This document shows positions 23,501 through 37,344 of a DNA stretch of 64,000 bases, piece after piece; the stretch's first letter is position 1, and each line of letters opens with the position of its first letter. Source of the stretch: Nematostella vectensis (Eukaryota; Cnidaria; Anthozoa; Actiniaria; Edwardsiidae); NCBI RefSeq assembly GCF_932526225.1, contig NC_064043.1:682001-746000 (forward strand), written 5' to 3'. Made by a program: the position numbers and the translations under genes. The notes under the pieces are model-generated. The model did not search any database and was not told where the DNA came from. It was given only the letters and a program-made list of their open reading frames with translations.

Positions 23501-26500
23501 TATATAAAATATGTACAGGATCCTGAACAAAGCATGAGCACATCAAAGATGCTGAGAGTACATAAAAATTTCCCTATACCTTCTTTTTATGTCATGACAC
23601 ACCAAGAACAGTATAATTAAGTATCGATATTTAAAAAAAAAAAAAAAGGCTATCAGCGGGAATCGAGCCCGGGTCGCTGCGTTAGTAGTCAAGTGCCCGC
23701 AACGAAAGACTAACGTGGCATTCCTGAAGGGAATTGTAATGAAAATTACTTTTAATACTATTGGTATCGTAAACTATCCCAAGCAAAGTCACCATCGGAC
23801 TGGAGGTTACATTTGGGAAAAGCTTCAGGGTTACATTCGGGAATTTGTTTTTCGAGTGTAACCTCCAAAAGGTTACAATCGATATTTTTTTTTCCGAATG
23901 TAAATTCCAAAAAGTAACATTAGGAAAAATAAAACAGTATACTCGGAAAAAAAGGTATATCAATCTATCGAGCTCTATGTTAGAATCTACTTAATCAAGT
24001 TATCCAAGGAATCTAGTTAGTTCTTGTGTGCATAAAATATGTACAGGATCCTGAACAAAGCATGAGCACATCAAAGGTGATGAGAGTACATAAAAATGTC
24101 CCTATACCTTCTTTTTATGTCATGACACACCAAGAACAGTATAATTAAGTATCGATATTTAAAAAAAAAAAAAAAGGCTATCAGCGGGAATCGAACCCGG
24201 GTGGCTGCGTTAGTAGTCAAGTGCCCGCAACGAAAGACTAACGTGGCATTGCTGAAGGGAATTGTAATGAAAATTACTTTTAATACTATTGGTATCGTAA
24301 ACTATCCCAAGCAAAGTCACCATCGGACTGGAGGTTACATTCGGGAAAAGCTTCAGGGTTACATTCGGGAATTTGTTTTACGAGTGTAACCTTCAAAAGG
24401 TTACAATCGATAATTTGTTTTCCGAATGTAAATTCCAAAAAGTAACATTAGGAAAGATAAAGCAGTATACTCGGAAAAAAAGGTATATCAATCTATCGAG
24501 CGCTATGCTCTATGTTAGAATCTACTTAATCAAGTTATCCAAGGAATCTACTTAGTTCTTGTGTGCATAAAATATGTACAGGATCCTGAACAAAGCATGA
24601 GCACATCAAAGATGCTAAGAGTACATAAAAATGTCACTATACCTTCTTTTTATGTCATGACACACCAAGAACAGTATAATTAAGTATCGATATTTAAAAA
24701 AAACAAGAAAAAAAAAAATAGGCTATCAGCGGGAATCGAACCCGGGTCGCTGCGTTAGTAGTCAAGTGCCCGCAACGAAAGACTAACGTGGCATTGCTGA
24801 AGGGAATTGTAATGAAAATTACTTTTAATACTATAGGTATCGTAAACTATCCCAAGCAAAGTCACCATCGGACTGGAGGTTACATTCGGGAAAAGCTTCA
24901 GGGTTACATTCGGGAATTTGTTTTACGAGTGTAACCTCCAAAAGGTTACAATCGAAAATTTTTTTTCCGAATGTAAATTCCAAAAAGTAACATTAGGAAA
25001 AAAAAACAGTATACTCGGAAAAAAAGGTATATCAATCTATCGAGCGCTATGCTCTATGTTAGAATCTACTTAATCAAGTTATCCAAGGAATCTAGTTTGT
25101 TCTTGTGTACATAAAATATGTACAGGATCCTGAACAAAGCATAAACACATCAAAGATGCTAAGAGTACATAAAAATGTCACTATACCTTCTTTTTATGTC
25201 ATGACACACCAAGAACAGTATAATTAAGTATCGATATTTAAAAAAAACAAGAAAGAAAAAAAAAATAGGCTATCAGCGGGAATCGAACCCGGGTCGCTGC
25301 GTTAGTAGTCAAGTGCCCGCAACGAAAGACTAACGTGGCATTGCTTAAGGGAATTGTAATGAAAATTACTTTTAATACTATAGGTATCGTGAACTATCCC
25401 AAGCAAAGTCACCATCGGACTGGAGGTTACATTCGGGAAAAGCTTCAGGGTTACATTCGGGAATTTGTTTTACGAGTGTAACCTCCAAAAGGTTACAATC
25501 GAACATTTTTTTTCCGAATGTAAATTCCAAAAAGTAACATTAGGAAAAAAAAAAACAGTATACTCGGAAAAAAAGGTATATCAATCTATCGAGCGCTATG
25601 CTCTATGTTAGAATCTACTTAATCAAGTTATCCAAGGAATCTACTTAGTTCTTGTGTGCATAAAATATGTACAGGATCCTGAACAAAGCATGAGCACATC
25701 AAAGATGTTAAGAGTACATAAAAATGTCACTATACTTTCTTTTTATGTCATGACACACCAAGAACAGTATAATTAAGTATCGATATTTAAAAAAAACAAT
25801 AAAGAAAAAATAATAGGCTATCAGCGGGAATCGAACCCGGGTCGCTGCGTTTGTAGTCAAGTGCCCTCAACGAAAGACTAACGTGGCATTGCTGAAGGGA
25901 ATTGTAATGAAAATTACTTTTAATACTATAGGTATCGTAAACTATCCCAAGCAAAGTCACCATCGGACTGGAGGTTACATTCGGGAAAAGCTTCAGGGTT
26001 ACATTCGGGAATTTGTTTTACGAGTGTAACCTCCAAAAGGTTACAATCGAAAATTTTTTTCCGAATGTAAATTCCAAAAAGTAACATTAGGAAAAAAAAC
26101 AGTATACTCGGAAAAAAAGGTATATCAATCTATCGAGCGCTATGCTCTATGTTAGAATCTACTTAATCAAGTTATCCAAGGAATCTAGTTTGTTCTTGTG
26201 TACATAAAATATGTACAGGATCCTGAACAAAGCATGAGCACATCAAAGATGCTGAGAGTACATAAAAATTTCCCTATACCTTCTTTTTATGTCATGACAC
26301 ACCAAGAACAGTATAATTAAGTATCGATATTTAAAAAAAAAAAAAGGCTATCAGCGGGAATCGAACCCGGGTCGCTGCGTTAGTAGTCAAGTGCCCGCAA
26401 CGAAAGACTAACGTGGCATTCCTGAAGGGAATTGTAATGAAAATTACTTTTAATACTATTGGTATCGTAAACTATCCCAAGCAAAGTCACCATCGGACTG

Positions 26501-28547
26501 GAGGTTACATTCGGGAAAAGCTTCAGGGTTACATTCGGGAATTTGTTTTACGAGTGTAACCTCCAAAAGGTTACAATCGATAATTTTTTTTCCGAATGTA
26601 AATTCCAAAAAGTAACATTAGGAAAAATAAAACAGTATACTCGGAAAAAAAGGTATATCAATCTATCGAGCGCTATGCTCTATGTTAGAATCTACTTAAT
26701 CAAGTTATCCAAGGAATCTAGTTAGTTCTTGTGTGCATAAAATATGTACAGGATCCTGAACAAAGCATGAGCACATCAAAGATGCTTAGAGTACATAAAA
26801 ATGTCCCTATACCATCTTTTTATGTCATGACACACCAAGAACAGTATAATTAAGTATCGATATTTAAAAAAAAAATAAAGAAAAAATAATGGGCTATCAG
26901 CGGGAATCAAACCCGGGTCGCTGCGTTAGTAGTCAAGTGCCCGCAACGAAAGACTAACGTGGCATTGCTAAAGGGAATTGTAATGATAATTAGTTTTAAT
27001 ACTATTGGTATCGTAAACTATCCCAAGCAAAGTCACCATCGGACTGGAGGTTACATTCGGGAATAGCTTCAGGGTTACATTCGGGAATTTGTTTTACGAG
27101 TGTAACCTCCAAAAGGTTACAATCGATAATTTTTTTTCCGAATGTAAATTCCAAAAAGTAACATTAGGAAAAATAAAACAGTATACTCGGAAAAAAAGGT
27201 ATATCAATCTATCGAGCGCTATGCTCTATGTTAGAATCTACTTAATCAAGTTATCCAAGGAATCTACTTAGTTCTTGTGTGCATAAAATATGTACAGGAT
27301 CCTGAACAAAGCATGAGCACATCAAAGATGCTAAGAGTACATAAAAATGTCACTATACCTTCTTTTTATGTCATGACACACCAAGAACAGTATAATTAAG
27401 TATCGATATTTAAAAAAAAAAAAAAGGCTATCAGCGGGAATCGAACCCGGGTCGCTGCGTTAGTAGTCAAGTGCCCGCAACGAAAGACTAACGTGGCATT
27501 CCTGAAGGGAATTGTAATGAAAATTACTTTTAATACTATTGGTATCGTAAACTATCCCAAGCAAAGTCACCATCGGACTGGAGGTTACATTCGGGAAAAG
27601 CTTCAGGGTTACATTCGGGAATTTGTTTTACGAGTGTAACCTCCAAAAGGTTACAATCGATAATTTTTTTTCCGAATGTAAATTCCAAAAAGTAACATTA
27701 GGAAAAATAAAACAGTATACTCGGAAAAAAAGGTATATCAATCTATCGAGCGCTATGCTCTATGTTAGAATCTACTTAATCAAGTTATCCAAGGAATCTA
27801 GTTAGTTCTTGTGTGCATAAAATATGTACAGGATCCTGAACAAAGCATGAGCACATCAAAGATGCTGAGAGTACATAAAAATGTCCCTATACCTTCTTTT
27901 TATGTCATGACACACCAAGAACAGTATAATTAAGTATCGATATTTAAAAAAAAAATAAAGAAAAAATAATGGGATATCAGCGGGAATCGAACCCGGGTCG
28001 CTGCGTTAGTAGTCAAGTGCCCGCAACGAAAGACTAACGTGGCATTGCTGAAGGGAATTGTAATGATAATTAGTTTTAATACTATTGGTATCGTAAACTA
28101 TCCCAAGCAAAGTCACCATCGGACTGGAGGTTACATTCGGGAATAGCTTCAGGGTTACATTCGGGAATTTGTTTTACGAGTGTAACCTCCAAAAGGTTAC
28201 AATCGATAATTTTTTTTCCGAATGTAAATTCCAAAAAGTAACATTAGGAAAAATAAAACAGTATACTCGGAAAAAAAGGTATATCAATCTATCGAGCGCT
28301 ATGCACTATGTTAGAATCTACTTAATCAAGTTATCCGACGAATCTAGTTAGTTCTTGTGTGCATAAAATATGTACAGGATCCTGAACAAAGGATGAGCAC
28401 ATCAAAGATGCTGAGAGTACATAAAAATGTCCCTATACCTTCTTTTTATGTCATGACACACCAAGAACAGTATAATTAAGTATCGATATTTAAAAAAAAA
28501 ATAAGGAAAAAAAATAGGCTATCAGCGGGAATCGAACCCGGGTCGCT
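14586..28547 (+). repeat. Left-arm higher-order repeat series, three copies of 8-9 units
   Basis: Copy A is about 14586-19481 (9 units), copy B about 19482-24347 (9 units) and copy C about 24348-28547 (8 units, cut by the junction). Ordered private markers line up. TTCTTTTTTACAT is at 15341 and 20238. CGTGAACTATCC is at about 16176, 21070 and 25388. GATAATTAGTTTT together with GGGAATAGCTTC lies in units near 17.8, 18.3, 22.1, 27.0 and 28.1 kb. AAAGATAAAGC is at 14692 and 24457. Copies differ by whole-unit gains and losses: an extra GATAATTAG unit in A, loss of the CCCTCAACG unit in B, and loss of the TTTTTTACAT unit in C. Confidence 0.8.
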
Positions 28548-28560
28548 AAAATTATCGATT
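28538..28560. other. Inversion junction between the two satellite arms
   Basis: Up to about 28547 the sequence follows the forward unit and breaks off inside the tRNA-like segment, ending CCCGGGTCGCT. It continues directly with AAAATTATCGATTG, which is the reverse-complement phase from the middle of the sub-repeat cluster. There is no spacer and no obvious homology at the switch apart from a possible one or two bases. Both sides are standard satellite, so this is an inversion or a join of two opposite arrays within repeat DNA. An assembly mis-join cannot be excluded from sequence alone. Confidence 0.9.
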
Positions 28561-28767
28561 GTAACCTTTTGGAGGTTACACTCGTAAAACAAATTCCCGA
28601 ATGTAACCCTGAAGCTTTTCCCGAATGTAACCTCCAGTCCGATGGTGACTTTGCTTGGAATAGTTTACGATACCAATAGTATTAAAAGTAATTATCATTA
28701 CAATTCCCTTCAGCAATGCCACGTTAGTCTTTCGTTGCTAGCACTTGACTACTAACGAAGCGACCCG

Positions 28768-28999
28768 GGTTCGATTCCCTCTGATAGCCTATTTTTTTTT
28801 TCTTTATTTGTTTTTTTAAATATCGATACTTAATTATACTGTTCTTGGTGTGTCATGACATAAAAGGAAGGTATAGGGACATTTTTATGTACTCTCAGCA
28901 TCTTTGATGTGCTCATGCTTTGTTCAGGATCCTGTACATATTTTATGCACACAAGAACTAACTAGATTCCTTGACTTGACTACTAAGGCAGCGACCCGG
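28768..28999 (-). repeat. Shortened satellite unit 1 (B box to B box about 231 bp)
   Basis: The unit passes from CTAGATTCCTTG straight to ACTTGACTACT at about 28966-28985. It skips the sub-repeat cluster, the hairpin and the 5' part of the tRNA relic, a deletion of roughly 314 bp. It keeps the two 10-bp palindromes and the B box. Confidence 0.85.
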
Positions 29000-31900
29000 G
29001 TTCGATTCACGCTGATAGCCTAATTTTTTTTCTTTATTTTTTTTTTAAATATCGATACTTAATTATACTGTTCTTGGTGTGTCATGACATAAAAAGAAGG
29101 TATAGGGACATTTTTATGTACTCTCAGCATCTTTGATGTGCTCATCCTTTGTTCAGGATCCTGTACATATTTTATGCATTTTATGCACACAAGAACTAAC
29201 TCGATTCCTTGGATAACTTGATTAAGTAGATTCTAACATAGAGCATAGCGCTCGATAGATTGATATACCTTTTTTTCCGAGTATACTGTTTTATTTTTCC
29301 TAATGTTACTTTTTGGAATTTACATTCGGAAAAAAAAATTATCGATTGTAACCTTTTGGAGGTTACACTCGCAAAACAAATTCCCGAATGTAACCCTGAA
29401 GCTTTTCCCGAATGTAACCTCCAGTCCGATGGTGACTTTTCTTGGGATAGTTTACGATACCAATAGTATTAAAAGTAATTTTCATTACAATTCCCTTCAG
29501 CAATGCCACGTTAGTCTTTCGTTGCGGGCACTTGACTACTAACGCAGCTACCCGGGTTCGATTCCCGCTGATAGCCTATTTTTTTTCTTTATTTTTTTTT
29601 TAAATATCGATACTTAATTATACTGTTTTTGGTGTGTCATGACATAAAAAAAAGGTAAAGGGACATTTTTTATGTACTCTCAGCATCTTTGATGTGCTCA
29701 TGCTTTGTTCAGGATCCTGTACTAATTTTTGCACAAAAGGAACTAACTAGATTCCTTGGATAACTTGATTAAGTCGATTCTAACATAGAGCATAGCGCTC
29801 GATAGATTGATATACCTTTTTTTCCGAGTATACTGTTTTATTTTTCATAATGTTACTTTTTGGAATTTACATTCGGAAAAAAAATTATCGATTGTAACCT
29901 TTTGGGGGTTACACTCGTAAAACAAATTCCCGAATGTAACCCTGAAGCTTTTCCCGAATGTAACCTCCAGTCCGATGGTGACTTTGCTTGGGATAGTTTA
30001 CGATACCAATAGTATTAAAAGTAATTTTCATTACAATCCCCTTCAGCAATGCCACGTTAGTCTTTCGTTGCGGGCACTTGACTACTAACGCAGCTACCCG
30101 GGTTCGATTCCCGCTGATAGCCTATTTTTTTTTCTTTATTTTTTTTTTTAAATATCGATACTTAATTATACTGTTCTTGGTGTGTAATGACATAAAAAGA
30201 AGGTATAGGGACATTTTTATGTACTCTCAGCATCTTTGATTTGCTCATGCTTTGTTCAGGATCCTGTACATATTTTATGCACACAAGAACTAACTAGATT
30301 CCTTGGATGACTTGATTAAGTAGATTCTAACATAGAGCATAGCGCTCGATAGATTGATATACCTTTTTTTCCGAGTATACTGTTTTATTTTTCATAATGT
30401 TACTTTTTGGAATTCACATACGGAAAAAAAATTATCGATTGTAACCTTTTGGAGGTTACACTCGTAAAACAAATTCCCGAATGTAACCCTGAAGCTTTTC
30501 CCGAATGTAACCTCCAGTCCGATGGTGACTTTGCTTGGGATAGTTTACGATACCAATAGTATTAAAAGTAATTTTCATTACAATCCCCTTCAGCAATGCC
30601 ACGTTAGTCTTTCGTTGCTGACACTTGACTACTAACGCAGCGACCCGGGTTCGATTCCCGCTGATAGCCAATTTTTTTTTTCTTTATTTTTTTTTAAATA
30701 TCGATACTTAATTATACTGTTCTTGGTGTGTTATGACATAAAAAGAAGGTATAGGGACATTTTTATGTACTCTCAGCATCTTTGATGTGCTCATGCTTTG
30801 TTCAGGATCCTGTACATAATTTATGCACACAAGAACTAACTAGATTCCTTGGATAACTTGATTAAGTAGATTCTAACATAGAGCATAGCGCTCGATAGAT
30901 TGATATACCTTTTTTTCCGAGTATACTGTTTTATTTTTCCTAATGTTACATTTTGGAATTTACATTCGGAAAAAAAATTATCGATTGTAACCTTTTGGAG
31001 GTTACACTCGTAAAACAAATTCCCGAATGTAACCCTGAAGCTTTTCCCGATTGTAACATCCAGTCCGATGGTGACTTTTCTTGGGATAGTTTACGATACC
31101 AATAGTATTAAAAGTAATTTTCATTACAATTCCCTTCAGCAATGCCACGTTAGTCTTTCGTTGCGGGCACTTGATTACTAACGCAGCGACCCGGGTTCGA
31201 TTCCTGCTGATAGCCTATTTTTTTTCTTTGTTTTTTTTTTTAAATATCGATACTTAATTATACTGTTCTTGGTGTGTCATGACATAAAAAGAAGGTATAG
31301 GGACATTTTTATGTACTCTCAGCATCTTTGATGTGCTCATGCTTTGTTCAGGATCCTGTTCATATTTTATGCACACAAGAACTAACTAGATTCCTTGGAT
31401 AACTTGATTAAGTAGATTGTAACATAGAGCATAGCGCTCGATAGATTGGTATACCTTTTTTTCCGAGTATACGGTTTTATTTTTCCTAATGTTACTTTTT
31501 GGAATTTACATTCGGAAAAAAAATTATCGATTGTAACCTTTTGGAGGTTACACTCGTAAAACAAATTCCCGAATGTAACCCTGAAGCTTTTCCCGAATGT
31601 AACCTCCAGTCCGATGGTGACTTTGCTTGGGATAGTTTACGATACCAATAGTTTTAAAGTAATTATCATTACAATTCCCTTCAGCAATGCCACGTTAGTC
31701 TTTCGTTGCGGGCACTTGACTCCTAACGCAGCGACCCGGGTTCGATTCACGCTGATAGACTTTTTTTTTCTTTTTTTTATTTTAAAATTATCGATACTTA
31801 ATTATACTGTTCTTGGTGTGTCATGACATAATAAGAAGGTATATGGTCATTTTTATGTACTCTCAGCATCTTTGATGTGCTCGTGCTTTATTCAGGATCC

Positions 31901-34900
31901 TGTACATTTTTTTTTGCACACAAGAACTAACTAGATTCCTTGGATAACTTGATTAAGTACATTCTAACATAGAGCATAGCGCTCGATAGATTGATATACC
32001 TTTTTTTCCGAGTATACTGTTTTATTTTTCCTAATGTTACTTTTTGGAATTTACATTCGGAAAAAAAATTATCGATTGTAACCTTTTGGATTTTACACTC
32101 GTAAAACAAATTCCCGAATGTAACCCTGAAGCTTTTCCCGAATGTAACCTCCAGTCCGATGGTGACTTTGCTTGGGATAGTTTACGATACCAATAGTATT
32201 AAAAGTAATTATCATTACAATTCCCTTTTAGCAATGCCACGTTAGTCTTTCGTTGCGGGCACTTGACTCCTAACGCAGCGACCCGGGTTCGATTCCCGCT
32301 GATAGCCTTTTTTTTTCTTTATTTTTTTTTTAAAAAATATCGATACTTAGTTATACTGTTTTTTGGTGTGTCATGACATAAAAATAAGGTATATGGTCAT
32401 TTTTATGTACTCTCAGCATCTTTGATGTTTTCATGCTTTGTTCAGGATCCTGTACATATTTTATGCACACAAGAACTAACTAGATTCCTTGGATAACTTG
32501 ATTAAGTAGATTGTAACATAGAGCATAGCGCTCGATAGATTGATATACCTTTTTTTCCGAGTATACTGTTTTATTTTTCCTAATGTTCCTTTTTGGAATT
32601 TACATTCGGAAAAAAAATTATCGATTGTAACCTTTTGGAGGTTACACTCGTAAAACAAATTCCCGAATGTAACCCTGAAGCTTTTCCCGAATGTAACCTC
32701 CAGTCCGATGGTGACTTTGCTTGGGATAGTTTACGATACCAATAGTATTATAGGTAATTATCATTACAATTCCCTTCAGCAATGCCACGTTAATCTTTCG
32801 TTGCGGGCACTTGACTCCTAACGCAGCGACCCGGGTTCGATTCCCGCTGATAGCCTTTTTTTTTTCTTTATTTTTTTTTAAAAATATCGATACTTAGTTA
32901 TACTGTTTTTTGGTGTGTCATGACATAAAAATAAGGTATATGGTCATTTTTATGTACTCTCAGCATCTTTGATGTGATCATGCTTTGTTCAGGATCCTGT
33001 ACATATTTTATGCACACAAGAACTAACTAGATTCCTTGGATAACTTGATTAAGTAGATTCTAACATAGAGCATAGCGCTCCATAGATTGATATACCTTTT
33101 TTTCCGAGTATACTGTTTTATTTTTCCTAATGTTACTTTTTTGAATTTACATTCGGAAAATAATTATCGATTGTAACCTTTTGGAGGTTACACTCGTAAA
33201 ACAAATTCCCGAATGTAACCCTGAAGCTTTTCCCGAATGTAACCTCCAGTCCGATGGTGACTTTGCTTGGGATAGTTTACGATACCAATAGTATTAAAAG
33301 TAATTTTCATTACAATTCCCTTCAGCAATGCCACGTTAGTCTTTCGTTGCGGGCACTTGACAATTAACGCAGCGACCCGGGTTCGATTCCCGCTGATAGC
33401 CTATTTTATTTCTTTATTTTTTTTTTTAAATATCGATACTTAATTATACTGTTCTTGGTGTGTCATGACATAAAAAGAAGGTATAGGGACATTTTATGTA
33501 CTCTCAGCATCTTTGATGTGCTCATGCTTTGTTCAGGATCCTGTACATATTTTATGCACACAAGAACTAACTAGATTCCTTGGATAACTTGATTAAGTAG
33601 ATTGTAACATAGAGCATAGCGCTCGATAGATTGATATACCTTTTTTTCCGAGTATACTGTTTTATTTTTCCTAATGTTACTTTTTGGAATTTACATTCGG
33701 AAAAAAAATTATCGATTGTAACCTTTTGGAGGTTACACTCGTAAAACAAATTCCCGAATGTAACCCTGAAGCTTTTCCCGAATGTAACCTCCAGTCCGAT
33801 GGTGACTTTGCTTGGGATAGTTTACGATACCAATAGTATTAAAAGTAATTATCATTACAATTCCCTTCAGCAATGCCACGTTAGTCTTTCGTTGCGGGCA
33901 CTTGACTCCTAACGCAGCGACCCGGGTTCGATTCCCGCTGATAGCCTTTTTTTTTCTTTATTTTTTTTTAAAAATATCGATACTTAATTATACTGTTCTC
34001 TGTGTGTTATGACATAAAAAGAAGGTATATGGTCATTTTTATGTACTCTCAGCATCTTTGATGTGCTCATGCTTTGTTCAGGATCCTGTACATATTTTAT
34101 GTACACAAGAACTAACTAGATTCCTTGGATAACTTGATTAAGTAGATTCTAACATAGAGCATAGCGCTCGATAGATTGATATACCTTTTTTTCCGAGTAT
34201 ACTGTTTTATTTTTCCTAATGTTACTTTTTGGAATTTACATTCGGAAAAAAAATTATCGATTGTAACCTTTTGGAGGTTACACTCGTAAAACAAATTCCC
34301 GAATGTAACCCTGAAGCTTTTCCCGAATGTAACCTCCAGTCCGATGGTGACTTTGCTTGGGATAGTTTACGATACCAATTGTATTAAAAGTAATTATCAT
34401 TACAATTCCCTTCAGCAATGCCACGTTAGTCTTTCGTTGCGGGCACTTGACTCCTAACGCAGCGACCCGGGTTCGATTCCCGCTCATAGCCTTTTTTTTT
34501 CTTTATTTTTTTTTGAAAAATATCGATACTTAATTATACTGTTCTTGGTGTGTCATGACATAAAAAGAAGGTATATGGTCATTTTTATGTACTCTCAGCA
34601 TCTTTGATGTGCTCATGCTTTGTTCAGGATCCTGTACATATTTTATGCACACAAGAACTAACTAGATTCCTTGGATAACTTGATTAAGTAGATTCTAACA
34701 TAGAGCATAGCGCTCGATAGATTAATTTACCTTTTTTTCCGAGTATACTGTTTTATTTTTCCTAATGTTACCTTTTGGAATTTACATTCGGAAAAAAAAT
34801 TATCGATTGTAACCTTTTGGAGGTTACACTCGTAAAACAAATTCCCGAATGTAACCCTGAAGCTTTTCCAGAATGTAACCTCCAGTCCGATGGTGACTTT

Positions 34901-35560
34901 GCTTGGGATAGTTTACGATACCAATAGTATTAAAAGTAATTTTCATTACAATTCCTTTCAGCAATGCCACGTTAGTCTTTCGTTGCGGGCACTTGACTAC
35001 TAACGCAGGGACCCGTGTTCGATTCCCGCTGATAGCCTATTTTTTTTTCTTTATTTGTTTTTTAAATATCGATACTTAATTATACTGTTCTTGGTGTGTC
35101 ATGACATAAAAGGAAGGTATAGGGACATTTTTATGTACTCTCAGCATCTTTGATGTGCTCATGCTTTGTTCAGGATCCTGTACATATTTTATGCACACAA
35201 GAACTAACTAGATTCCTTGGATAACTTGATTAAGTAGATTCTAACATAGAGCATAGCGCTCGATAGATTGATATACCTTTTTTCCGAGTATACTGTTTTA
35301 TTTTACCTAATGTTACTTTTTGGAATTTACATTCGGAAAAAAAATTATCGATTGTAACCTTTTGGAGGTTACACTCGTAAAACAAATTCCCGAATGTAAC
35401 CCTGAAGCTTTTCCCGAATGTAACCTCCAGTCCGATGGTGACTTTGCTTGGGATAGTTTACGATACCAATAGTATTAAAAGTAATTTTCATTACAATTCC
35501 CTTCAGCAATGCCACGTTAGTCTTTCGTTGCGGGCACTTGACTACTAACGCAGCGACCCG

Positions 35561-36020
35561 GGTTCGATTCCTGCTGATAGCTTATTTTTTTTTCTTTATT
35601 TGTTTTTTTAAATATCGATACTTAATTATACTGTTCTTGGTGTGTCATGACATAAAAGGAAGGTATAGGGACATTTTTATGTACTCTCAGCATCTTTGAT
35701 GTGCTCATGCTTTGTTCAGGATCCTGTACATATTTTATGCACACAAGAACTAACTAGATTCCTTGACATGACTACTAACGCAGCGACCCGGGTTCGATTC
35801 CCGCTGATAGCCTAATTTTTTTCTTTATTTGTTTTTTTAAATATCGATACTTAATTATACTGTTCTTGGTGTGTCATGACATAAAAGGAAGGTATAGGGA
35901 CATTTTTATGTACTCTCAGCATATTTGATGTGCTCATGCTTTGTTCAGGATCCTGTACATATTTTATGCACACAAGAACTAACTAGATTTCTTGACATGA
36001 CTACTAACGCAGCGACCCGG
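35561..36020 (-). repeat. Two adjacent shortened units (230 and 229 bp)
   Basis: B boxes start at 35561, 35791 and 36020. Both units carry the join CTTGACATGACTACTAACG (about 35762 and 35991), with an internal ACATG variant not present in the other short units. They are a tandem duplication of the short form. The neighbouring units to 36.2 kb share AAAAGGAAGGTATAGGG. Confidence 0.85.
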
Positions 36021-37113
36021 GTTCGATTCCCGCTAATAGCCTAATTTTTTTCTTTATTTGTTTTTTTAAATATCGATACTTAATTATACTGTTCTTGGTG
36101 TGTCATGACATAAAAGGAAGGTATAGGGACATTTTTATGTACTCTCAGCATATTTGATGTGCTCATGCTTTGTTCAGGATCCTGTACATATTTTATGCAC
36201 ACAAGAACTAACTAGATTCCTTGGATAACTTGATTAAGTAGATTGTAACATAGAGCATAGCGTTCGATAGATTGATATACCTTTTTTTCCGAGTATACTG
36301 TTTTATTTTTCCTAATGTTACTTTTTGGAATTTACATTCGGAAAAAAAATTATCGATTGTAACCTTTTGGAGGTTACACTCGTAAAACAAATTCCCGAAT
36401 GTAACCCTGAAGCTTTTCCCGAATGTAACCTCCAGTCCGATGGTGACTTTTCTTGTGATAGTTTACGATACCAATAGTATTAAAAGTAATTTTCATTACA
36501 ATTCCCTTCAGCAATGCCACGTTAGTCTTTCGTTGCGGGCACTTGACTACTAACGCAGCGACCCGGGTTCGATTCCCGCTGATAGTCTATTTTTTTTTTT
36601 TTTTTTTATTTTTTTTAATATCGATACTTAATTATACTGTTCTTGGTGTGTCATGACATAAAAAGAAGGTATATAGTCATTTTTATGTACTCTCAGCATC
36701 TTTGATGTGCTCATGCTTTGTTCAGGATCCTGTACATATTTTATGCACACAAGAACTAACTAGATTCCTTGGATAACTTGATTAAGTAGATTCTAACATA
36801 GAGCATAGCGCTCGTTAGATTGATATACCTTTTTTTCCGAGTATACTGTTTTATTTTTCCTAATGTTACTTTTTGGAATTTACATTCGGAAAAAAAATTA
36901 TCGATTGTAACCTTTTGAAGGTTACACTCGTAAAACAAATTCCCGAATGTAACCCTGAAGCTTTTCCCGAATGTAACCTCCAGTCCGATGGTGACTTTGC
37001 TTGGGATAGTTTACGATACCAATAGTATTTATAGTAATTTTCATTACAATTCCCTTCAGCAATGCCACGTTAGTCTTTCGTTGCGGGCATTCGACTACTA
37101 ACGCAGCGACCCG

Positions 37114-37344
37114 GGTTCGATTCCCGCTGATAGCCTATTATTTTTTCTTTATTGTTTTTTTTAAATATCGATACTTAATTATACTGTTCTTGGTGTGTCA
37201 TGACATAAAAAGAAGGTATAGTGACATTTTTATGTACTCTTAGCATCTTTGATGTGCTCATGCTTTGTTCAGGATCCTGTACATATTTTATGCACAAAAG
37301 AACTAACTAGATTGCTTGACTTGACTACTATTGCAGCGACCCGG
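37114..37344 (-). repeat. Shortened satellite unit, type with ACTATTGCAG
   Basis: Join at about 37311-37335 with markers ACAAAAGAAC, ATTGCTTGACTTG and ACTATTGCAG. It is followed by a full unit marked ACACAAAAACTAAC. This pair recurs at about 47.05, 55.47 and 61.72 kb, so it travelled inside larger duplications. Confidence 0.85.

Larger units (their letters stand above)
1..28547 (+). repeat. Left arm of 545-bp HindIII satellite array (about 52-53 units, forward phase)
   Basis: This is an uninterrupted head-to-tail tandem array. Using AAGCTT as the unit start, boundaries I read directly include 2, 534, 1080, 1628, 2160, 2692, 3238, 3784 and 4319, giving unit lengths of 532, 546, 548, 532, 532, 546, 546 and 535 bp. 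Further boundaries are at 5412, 5940, 6475, 12462, 12996, 13523, 14058, 14586, 15132, 19482 and 24348. Length differences lie mainly in the A-rich tract before the tRNA-like segment, which comes in a few classes: pure A, A-tract plus ATAAAG, and A-tract plus ACAAGAAAG or ACAATAAAG. Units are very similar to each other and I saw no shortened unit in this arm. No unique sequence or gene interrupts it. The orientation called '+' here is arbitrary: it is the one in which the tRNA relic lies on the minus strand. Confidence 0.97.

Noticed and set aside
1-28547. CRISPR array because of regular repeats
   Set aside because: Period is about 545 bp with no unique spacers, no leader and no cas genes; it is a satellite.
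30456-30671. Open frame with an SGNRTRV-like peptide
   Set aside because: This peptide is the reverse-strand translation of the tRNA T-arm region and is a well-known artefact of tRNA-derived repeats.
31614-31826. 70-codon ATG-started open frame in the degraded region
   Set aside because: Exists only because of local indels, runs into the T tract, and has no counterpart in neighbouring units; consistent with decay, not a gene.
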